Shown piece by piece: positions 50,701-62,700 of a DNA stretch of 64,000 bases. Within the stretch, counting starts at the first letter, position 1, and every line of letters begins with the position of its first letter. Made by a program: the position numbers and the translations under genes. The notes beneath the pieces are model-generated. The model was not told the origin of the DNA. It worked only from the letters and a program-made list of their open reading frames with translations, and did no database searches. The DNA lies in assembly GCF_019097595.1 (NCBI RefSeq), contig NC_080731.1:11989571-12053570 (forward strand). The letters run 5' to 3'. This stretch comes from Hemibagrus wyckioides. Lineage: Eukaryota; Chordata; Actinopteri; Siluriformes; Bagridae.

Positions 50701-53700
50701 TGCCCAGTCTGGCAGCAGCCTGGCCTATAAATACTGTAACATTTCCACATCATCTGAATCAGCCAGAGAATCCGTCAACACCCCAGACATCAAAAATGAG
50801 TGGAAAGAGGTAGATTTTTTTTTATTAGGACAAAGTATGTGGACACCTGACCAGTGAACATCCCATTAACAAACCATGGTCATTAATATGAGTTATTCCC
50901 CCTTTGCTTCTATAGCAGCCTCCTCTCTGCCGGTAAAGCTCTTCACTAATTATTTTAATGATGGTTGTGGAGATTTACTGATAAGGTAAGGTAAGGTAAG
51001 GTAAGATAAGATAAGATAAGATAAGATAAGATAAGATAAGATAAGATAAGATAAGATAAGATAAGATAAGATAAGATAAGAGGTATACCAATGATATCCA
51101 GCAAGAAGCCTGGCGTACAATTTGCTTTCCAGTTTCCAAACGTGTTCAATGGGGTTGAGGATTAAGGTCAGGGCTCTGTTTAAGTCAGGTACAAGGTTCT
51201 TCTATATGAGCTCTTCACACAGCTCGCATTGTGTTTAAGGCATTGTCATGCTGGAACAGTTTTGGGCCTCTTGGTTCCACCTAAAGGAACGGTTCTTTGT
51301 AGACAATTAAGTTTTTCCAACTTTGTCACAACATTTTGGGGAAGAAACAGATATGGATTTGAAGGTTAGGTGTCCACATAACGTAGTGTTGGCCATATAG
51401 TGTAGGTTACTTCATTACACAGTAGAGTTCATATAGAGTCAGTGCTTTGCTCGCCATAGATTTATCTAATGGCTTGTGTCATTTTCCAAAGTTTTTGAAG
51501 CTAGTTTTTTTGTTTAGAATCTCCATTAGAAACCATTTATTATCCTCTTTGGTCTCTCCATTTATCATATAATTTCAGCATACTTTTTATTACATATTTT
51601 GTATGCAATCTGTTTTTAGTGAGGAATATCAAGCAGGATGTAATTCAGCCTGTTGTCTAGAATTATCAATGTGTTTTATTAATGTAGGTTTTGAGTGACA
51701 CTTAGACTTGGACAGCCTTGTAAACAAATTTTTGTCTGGTTTGTCTGGTTTGTTTACCTGGCCTTTACCAGTTTGTTTGCAGTAATAGAAACTTTTCAGA
51801 TCCTTAAAAAGTGTCACACAAATTTTGGCTCTAGGCACTTTATTTCTTCTCTGTTTATATAGACCCCATAACATGAAACATTTAGCAAGTTTAGCCTCCT
51901 TATTATGAGAAATAAAAGAGAAAGAGAAATACCTTTGTTTTTGTATGTAATGTATATTATTATCAGATCCTGGACTTGCTGTGGAGTGACCCCATGCCCG
52001 AAGATGGCTGTATCCCAAATGAAGTTCGTGGTGGTGGCTGTTACTGGGGCCCCAACGTGACTGAGGACTTTTTGAACAAACACAACCTGCAGCTCATCAT
52101 CCGCTCCCACGAATGCAAGCAAGATGGATATGAGTTCTGCCACAACCGTAAGGTGAGAGGTCAGATACATGTAGAAATGCACTGATGATAAACTAGGCTA
52201 CTAGTTTTGATGAAAGTAAACAAAGTAAAAAGTTTTAAATATTGAATTATGTTGATGTTTATCCAGAGCATCTAATTCATTGAACAGATGGAAAGATTCC
52301 AAGGACTAATGCTGTTGTGGGTTGATTCTGATGTCTAGGTTAAGTCATTTATAATTAAATTGATTGGTACCCTTCGAACCCTTTAAAATAACCTAAAAAT
52401 GCCAATTTCTCTATGCAGCGGAGAGGGATGTTGACCTTTTACTCCTTAAGAAACTTTTTAAAAAAAAATACAACTTTGCTAGTCAGAGAAAACTGACCGA
52501 TTGTGAGTGTGTGTGAGCTTGTGCATTTGAAAGAGTGCATTTTGTGTCATTATATCAAGTTATTGTCCAAAATGCAGTGAACAAGCTGTACATGACCCAA
52601 AGCATGTGTTAGCCCTAATGAATGAATGAAGAAATGAAAATTAATTACATATTTAAATTGTTTTTCTAGCATTTTCAAAGTAATAACTTAAGGATCTACT
52701 GACCTACTGTTTATAGCATAGCATAAATATATAGAAAAGTTATTAAATTGATTTAAATATTTTTGATATAATCTGGTGGATTTAAATAATATTGTAAAGA
52801 AAAATATATTAGCAAATTTGTTTCTGCAGGTCCTCACAATTTTTTCAGCTTCTAACTACTATGAAGTGGGCAGTAACAGGGGCGCACTGGTCAGGTTAGG
52901 TCCAGATCTAGTGCCTTATTTTATTCAGTACCAGACCAACAGCAAGACCCGGGAGATGAGCTTTGGACAAAGGTATTTAAAGCTGCTTTTTCACTTTCAT
53001 TTCCAGTATAACACAACAGTATAATACACCAGTATAACACAACAGTATAATACACCAGTATAACACAACAGTATAATACACCACTATTTACACAACAGTA
53101 TAATACACCAGTATAACACAGCAGTATAATACACCAGTATAACACAACAGTATAATACACCAGTATAACACAGCAGTATAATACACCACTATAACACAAC
53201 AGTATAATACACCAGTATAACACAGCAGTATAATACACCAGTATAACACAACAGTATAATACACCACTATAACACAACAGTATAATACACCACTATAACA
53301 CAGCAGTATAATACACCAGTATAACACAACAGTATAATACACCACTATAACACAACAGTATAATACACCAGTATAACACAGCAGTATAATACACCAGTAT
53401 AACACAACAGTATAATACACCAGTATAACACAACAGTATAATACACCACTATAACACAACAGTATAATACACCAGTATAACACAACAGTATAATACACCA
53501 CTATAACACAACAGTATAATACACCAGTATAACACAACAGTATAATACACCACTATAACACAACAGTATAATACACCAGTATAACACAACAGTATAATAC
53601 ACCAGTATAACACAGCAGTATAATACACCAGTATAACACAGCAGTATAATACACCAGTATAACACAACAGTATAATACACCAGTATAACACAACAGTATA

Positions 53701-56700
53701 ATACACCAGTATAACACAACAGTATAATACACCAGTATAACACAACAGTATAATACACCAGTATAACACAGCAGTATAATACACCAGTATAACACATCAG
53801 TATAATACACCAGTATAACACAACAGTATAATACACCAGTATAACACAGCAGTATAATACACCAGTATAACACAGCAGTATAATACACCAGTATAACACA
53901 GCAGTATAATACACCAGTATAACACAGCAGTATAATACACCAGTATAACACAGCAGTATAATACACCAGTATAACACAGCAGTATAATACACCAGTATAA
54001 CACAGCAGTATAATACACCAGTATAACACAGCAGTATAATACACCAGTATAACACATCAGTATAATACACCAGTATAACACATCAGTATAATACACCAGT
54101 ATAACACAGCAGTGTAATACACCAGTATAACACAGCAGTATAATACACCAGTATAACACAGCAGTATAATACACCAGTATAACACAGCAGTATAATACAC
54201 CAGTATAACACAACAGTATAATACACCAGTATAACACAGCAGTATAATACACCAGTATAACACAGCAGTATAATACACCAGTATAACACAGCAGTATAAT
54301 ACACCAGTATAACACATCAGTATAATACACCAGTATAACACAGCAGTATAATACACCAGTATAACACATCAGTATAATACACCAGTATAACACAACAGTA
54401 TAATACACCAGTATAACACAGCAGTATAATACACCAGTATAACACAACAGTATAATACACCAGTATAACACAGCAGTATAATACACCAGTATAACACAGC
54501 AGTATAATACACCAGTATAACACAGCAGTATAATACACCAGTATAACACAGCAGTATAATACACCAGTATAACACAACAGTATAATACACCAGTATAACA
54601 CAGCAGTATAATACACCAGTATAACACAGCAGTATAATACACCAGTATAACACAGCAGTATAATACACCAGTATAACACAGCAGTATAATACACCAGTAT
54701 AACACAGCAGTATAATACACCAGTATAACACAGCAGTATAATACACCAGTATAACACAACAGTATAATAATAACCAGTATAACACATCAGTATAATACAC
54801 CAGTATAACACAGCAGTATAATACACCAGTATAACACAGCAGTATAATACACCAGTATAACACAGCAGTATAATACACCAGTATAACACAACAGTATAAT
54901 AATAACCAGTATAACACAGCAGTATAATACACCAGTATAACACAGCAGTATAATACACCAGTATAACACAGCAGTATAATACACCAGTATAACACATCAG
55001 TATAATACACCAGTATAACACAGCAGTATAATACACCAGTATAACACAGCAGTATAATACACCAGTATAACACAGCAGTATAATACACCAGTATAACACA
55101 GCAGTATAATACACCAGTATAACACAACAGTATAATAATAACCAGTATAACACAGCAGTATAATACACCAGTATAACACATCAGTATAATACACCAGTAT
55201 AACACAACAGTATAATAATAACCAGTATAACACATCAGTATAATACACCAGTATAACACAGCAGTATAATACACCAGTATAACACAGCAGTATAATACAC
55301 CAGTATAACACAGCAGTATAATACACCAGTATAACACAGCAGTATAATACACCAGTATAACACATCAGTATAATACACCAGTATAACACAACAGTATAAT
55401 AATAACCAGTATAACACATCAGTATAATACACCAGTATAACACAGCAGTATAATACACCAGTATAACACAGCAGTATAATACACCAGTATAACACAGCAG
55501 TATAATACACCAGTATAACACAGCAGTATAATACACCAGTATAACACAGCAGTATAATACACCAGTATAACACAGCAGTATAATACACCAGTATAACACA
55601 ACAGTATAATAATAACCAGTATAACACAGCAGTATAATACACCAGTATAACACATCAGTATAATACAGCAGTATAACACAACAGTATAATAATAACCAGT
55701 ATAACACATCAGTATAACACACCAGTATAACACAGCAGTATAATACACCAGTATAACACAGCAGTATAATACACCAGTATAACACAGCAGTATAATACAC
55801 CAGTATAACACAACAGTATAATAATAACCAGTATAACACAGCAGTATAATACACCAGTATAACACATCAGTATAATACAGCAGTATAACACAACAGTATA
55901 ATACACCAGTATAACACAGCAGTATAATACACCAGTATAACACAGCAGTATAATACACCAGTATAACACAGCAGTATAATACACCAGTATAACACAGCAG
56001 TATAATACACCAGTATAACACAACAGTATAATACACCAGTATAACACAGCAGTATAATACACCAGTATAACACAGCAGTATAATACACCAGTATAACACA
56101 GCAGTATAATACACCAGTATAACACAGCAGTATAATACACCAGTATAACACAGCAGTATAATACACCAGTATAACACAGCAGTATAATACACCAGTATAA
56201 CACAACAGTATAATAATAACCAGTATAACACATCAGTATAATACACCAGTATAACACAGCAGTATAATACACCAGTATAACACAGCAGTATAATACACCA
56301 GTATAACACAACAGTATAATAATAACCAGTATAACACATCAGTATAATACACCAGTATAACACAGCAGTATAATACACCAGTATAACACAACAGTATAAT
56401 ACACCAGTATAACACAACAGTATAATACACCAGTATAACACATCAGTATAATACACCAGTATAACACAGCAGTATAATACACCAGTATAACACAACAGTA
56501 TAATACACCAGTATAACACATCAGTATAATACACCAGTATAACACAGCAGTATAATACACCAGTATAACACAGCAGTATAATACACCAGTATAACACAAC
56601 AGTATAATACACCAGTATAACACAGCAGTATAATACACCAGTATAACACAGCAGTATAATACACCAGTATAACACAACAGTATAATACACCACTATAACA

Positions 56701-59700
56701 CAACAGTATAATACACCAGTATAACACAACAGTATAATACACCACTATAACACAACAGTATAATACACCACTATAACACAACAGTATAATACACCAGTAT
56801 AACACAACAGTATAATACACCAGTATAACACAGCAGTATAATACACCAGTATAACACAACAGTATAATACACCAGTATAACACATCAGTATAATACACCA
56901 GTATAACACAGCAGTATAATACACCAGTATAACACAACAGTATAATACACCAGTATAACACAACAGTATAATACACCAGTATAACACAACAGTATAATAC
57001 ACCACTATAACACAACAGTATAATACACCAGTATAACACAACAGTATAATACACCACTATAACACAACAGTATAATACACCACTATAACACAACAGTATA
57101 ATACACCACTATAACACAACAGTATAATACACCAGTATAACACAACAGTATAATACACCAGTATAACACAACAGTATAATACACCAGTATAACACAGCAG
57201 TATAATACACCAGTATAACACAGCAGTATAATACACCAGTATAACACAACAGTATAATACACCACTATAACACAACAGTATAATACACCACTATAACACA
57301 ACAGTATAATACACCAGTATAACACAACAGTATAATACACCAGTATAACACAACAGTATAATACACCAGTATAACACAGCAGTATAATTCACCAGTATAA
57401 CACAACAGTATAATACACCAGTATAACACAGCAGTATAATACACCAGTATAACACAACAGTATAATACACCAGTATAACACAACAGTATAATAATAACCA
57501 GTATAACACAGCAGTATAATACACCACTATAACACAGCAGTATAATACACCAGTATAACACAACAGTATAATACACCAGTATAACACAGCAGTATAATAC
57601 ACCAGTATAACACAGCAGTATAATAATAACCAGTATAACACAGCAGTATAATACACCAGTATAACACAACAGTATAATAATAACCAGTATAACACATCAG
57701 TATAATACACCAGTATAACACAACAGTATAATAATAACCAGTATAACACATCAGTATAATACACCAGTATAACACAGCAGTATAATACACCAGTATAACA
57801 CAACAGTATAATAATAACCAGTATAACACAGCAGTATAATACACCAGTATAACACAGCAGTATAATACACCAGTATAACACAACAGTATAATAATAACCA
57901 GTATAACACAGCAGTATAATACACCAGTATAACACAACAGTATAATAATAACCAGTATAACACAGCAGTATAATACACCAGTATAACACAGCAGTATAAT
58001 ACACCAGTATAACACAACAGTATAATAATAACCAGTATAACACAGCAGTATAATACACCAGTATAACACAACAGTATAATAATAACCAGTATAACACATC
58101 AGTATAATACACCAGTATAACACAACAGTATAATAATAACCAGTATAACACAGCAGTATAATACACCAGTATAACACATCAGTATAATACACCAGTATAA
58201 CACAGCAGTATAATACACCAGTATAACACAGCAGTATAATACACCAGTATAACACATCAGTATAATACACCAGTATAACACAACAGTATAATACACCAGT
58301 ATAACACATCAGTATTATAACACAGCAGTATAATTCACCAGTATAACACATCAGTATAATACACCAGTATAACACAGCAGTATAATACACCAGTATAACA
58401 CATCAGTATAATACACCAGTATAACACAACAGTATAATACACCAGTATAACACAGCAGTATAATACACCAGTATAACACAGCAGTATAATACACCAGTAT
58501 AACACAGCAGTATAATACACCAGTATAACACAGCAGTATAATACACCAGTATAACACAACAGTATAATACACCAGTATAACACAACAGTATAATACACCA
58601 GTATAACACAGCAGTATAATAATAACCAGTATAACACAGCAGTATAATACACCAGTATAACACAGCAGTATAATACACCAGTATAACACAACAGTATAAT
58701 ACACCAGTATAACACAGCAGTATAATACACCAGTATAACACATCAGTATAATACACCAGTATAACACAGCAGTATAATACACCAGTATAACACAGCAGTA
58801 TAATACACCAGTATAACACAGCAGTATAATACACCAGTATAACACAACAGTATAATAATAACCAGTATAACACATCAGTATAATACACCAGTATAACACA
58901 GCAGTATAATACACCAGTATAACACAACAGTATAATACACCAGTATAACACATCAGTATAATACACCAGTATAACACAGCAGTATAATACACCAGTATAA
59001 CACAGCAGTATAATACACCAGTATAACACATCAGTATAATACACCAGTATAACACAGCAGTATAATACACCAGTATAACACAGCAGTATAATACAACAGT
59101 ATAACACATCAGTATAATACACCAGTATAACACAGCAGTATAATACACCAGTATAACACATCAGTATAATACACCAGTATAACACAGCAGTATAATACAC
59201 CAGTATAACACAACAGTATAATAATAACCAGTATAACACATCAGTATAATACACCAGTATAACACAGCAGTATAATACACCAGTATAACACAGCAGTATA
59301 ATACACCAGTATAACACAACAGTATAATACACCAGTATAACACAGCAGTATAATAATAACCAGTATAACACAGCAGTATAATACACCAGTATAACACAGC
59401 AGTATAATACACCAGTATAACACAGCAGTATAATACACCAGTATAACACAGCAGTATAATACACCAGTATAACACAGCAGTATAATACACCAGTATAACA
59501 CAACAGTATAATAATAACCAGTATAACACAGCAGTATAATACACCAGTATAACACATCAGTATAATACACCAGTATAACACAACAGTATAATAATAACCA
59601 GTATAACACATCAGTATAATACACCAGTATAACACAGCAGTATAATACACCAGTATAACACAGCAGTATAATACACCAGTATAACACAGCAGTATAATAC

Positions 59701-62700
59701 ACCAGTATAACACAGCAGTATAATACACCAGTATAACACAGCAGTATAATACACCAGTATAACACATCAGTATAATACACCAGTATAACACAACAGTATA
59801 ATAATAACCAGTATAACACATCAGTATAATACACCAGTATAACACAGCAGTATAATACACCAGTATAACACAGCAGTATAATACACCAGTATAACACAGC
59901 AGTATAATACACCAGTATAACACAGCAGTATAATACACCAGTATAACACAGCAGTATAATACACCAGTATAACACAGCAGTATAATACACCAGTATAACA
60001 CAACAGTATAATAATAACCAGTATAACACAGCAGTATAATACACCAGTATAACACATCAGTATAATACAGCAGTATAACACAACAGTATAATAATAACCA
60101 GTATAACACATCAGTATAACACACCAGTATAACACAGCAGTATAATACACCAGTATAACACAGCAGTATAATACACCAGTATAACACAGCAGTATAATAC
60201 ACCAGTATAACACAACAGTATAATAATAACCAGTATAACACAGCAGTATAATACACCAGTATAACACATCAGTATAATACAGCAGTATAACACAACAGTA
60301 TAATACACCAGTATAACACAGCAGTATAATACACCAGTATAACACATCAGTATAATACACCAGTATAACACAGCAGTATAATACACCAGTATAACACAGC
60401 AGTATAATACACCAGTATAACACAACAGTATAATAATAACCAGTATAACACAACAGTATAATAATAACCAGTATAACACATCTTTGTTAAATCAGTGTTT
60501 TCAGAGCCTGTGTTTTAGGAATTGTCCCTTGCACATATGTAGCGTGTAGAAAAAGTGACAAAAAAATGATTTTTAAAATTAATTCATATATACCGTCAAA
60601 TATTGTTGAGCTTTACCTCGACTGAACTCTAGGTGGCGATAATCAACCATTTTTGGCTTTTCCCTTTAGGTTGTGCAAAGTACTGTAACAAAATGTAATA
60701 TGTTTACATGTTGAGACAGGCCGTGCCTCTTAAAATGCTCATTAGTATAGTTTTTTATATAGTTTATACATATATATATATATATATATATATGATATAT
60801 GGCATCGTGTGGCATCGTAGTTACTGAGCAGTAATTTTCTGTTTATTTCCTGTTTAGTATCAGACGAACAGAGCACTCTGCACTTAAAGTCCTGAGAGAG
60901 CAACTGTTTGCACACAAGTCAGATCTCATCAGTGCCTTTCGGGAATATGATAAGAAGAACACAGGTGAAGAACTTCTTACAAACCACAGACTCAAAGTGC
61001 ATGATGCATTGTATTCATGACAGGATTTAGGTTCTGTGACGTCACTTTGGTGTGGCTAATGAAAAGCACTTAATGGAAATGTCCACTCTGAAAAACATTT
61101 ACTTTTATATTGAACTATTACTGCCAGGTGTCCATTTTACACATCCGGGCATAGGACATTTCTGCCCATTTTGGATGCCATATTAGTGACACTGTCATGG
61201 AACAAATCACATAATAGATAAATTACACCCTCTCTCTCTTTAAGTTAAGTTGTCTTTATGTGTCACATATAAATTACTTCAAATTCTTTCTTCACATATC
61301 CCATCCTTGGGGGTTGGGGTCAGAGCACAGGGTCAGACATGATGCAGCACCCCTGGAGCAGACTGGGTTAAGGGCCTTGCTCAAAGGCCCAGCAGCTTGG
61401 TGGTGCTGGGACTTGAACCCCAATCTTCTGGTAAACGACCCAGAGCTTTAACCACTTGAGCTACTCCCCCACCCCAAAAAAATGCACCTGGTACACTATG
61501 TATAAGATGCAGATGTAATGAAGCAAGGGTATACAAGGGATAACAAGCACAATGTTTTTGCCAGTATTTGTATGAAAATAGAAGATTTGGACTATGATCT
61601 GTTTGTGCAGAGTGTAAAGATGAGGAGGTGAGAGAGTAACGGGACTAAAGCTCTGCTGCATCAGTCTCTTTTGGGTAGAGATGAAGTGAGGAATAAAACT
61701 GGCAAAACAATCCCCAGGCAGTCAAAGGTCATTGCGTGTAAGGGATGAAACCAATAACCAAAATGAAAATAGACCATCGTTTCAAATCTAGAAATGTCAA
61801 CTTCATTCATAACCTAACAAATTTTGGATGCCACCAAAGATGACATGCTATTTATAAAGATTAATATGTGAGTATTTCAGGTGGGCTTTTCCTTTAAAAC
61901 TCTGAATTGAACTGAATTATCCTTGACAGCTTGTTCACTGATTTCTGCTCAGTGGTGATGGACACAGTATCTCCCATTTTAAGTAAAATAACAAGTTCCT
62001 TTGTGTTTAATACATGTCAGGTCTAACACTCAGTTGTTTCCTGACCAGCTGTATGCCATAGCATATTTAGTTCATGCATATTAATGGTCAGGCTATTATT
62101 CTATATGTGGCACTTACATCTACAGTCTGTTACTAAGGACCACATTAAAGCAGGTTATCTTGAGTCAGATTCCTGTAGATTTAGGCAACATGGAGATTAT
62201 ATAGTATAGCTGATTTTCTGCACTTCTCTGATGTTTATATAAAGAACACCATTTGTATTTTTTATCCCTATTCTTTGTAAAACTGTGAACTCTCCTGCCT
62301 ATGCTTGAGTAAAGTATACCTGCTTCAAATAGGCCCTTAACTGAAAACACATCCATTATATAAAACTGAAAAAGAAAAAACAGGAAATTGTTATTCTTTG
62401 AGGGGAATTTAATTAGCTCCTTTGAAAAATGCATCTGTGACATTCGCCTTGCCAGGTTTCATAACAGGATATAAGACAGTGCCAAACATTACGAACAGTG
62501 GAATTAAAAAAGAGTCTATACAGAGTCAGATCCACACACGCAGTGTAAACTATTCCATCTATTAAATTCATCTAAAAGTCTGATTATAATTACAACAAGC
62601 TTCTTCTCTTGTTCTTGGTCCACTCTCAGGTCTCATCTCTCTGAATGACTGGAGCAGTGCTGTTGGACAGGTGCTACACTTAGAATTGCCCTGGAGAATG

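Noticed and set aside
51629..52182. Minus-strand ORFs of 129 and 122 codons
   Set aside because: They overlap ppef2 exon 13 on the opposite strand and its upstream intron. They are shadows of the coding exon.
53003..60481. Many long minus-strand ORFs (up to 617 codons) suggesting a repetitive Tyr/Cys/Leu-rich membrane protein
   Set aside because: A 26-bp unit without TAA, TAG or TGA on the minus strand stays open in all three frames. The ORFs overlap in different frames with the same peptide pattern and lie inside the ppef2 intron. There is no start context, domain or end structure.
53003..60481. CRISPR-like regularly spaced repeat
   Set aside because: There are no unique spacers. The units are contiguous, and the window is a vertebrate genome.
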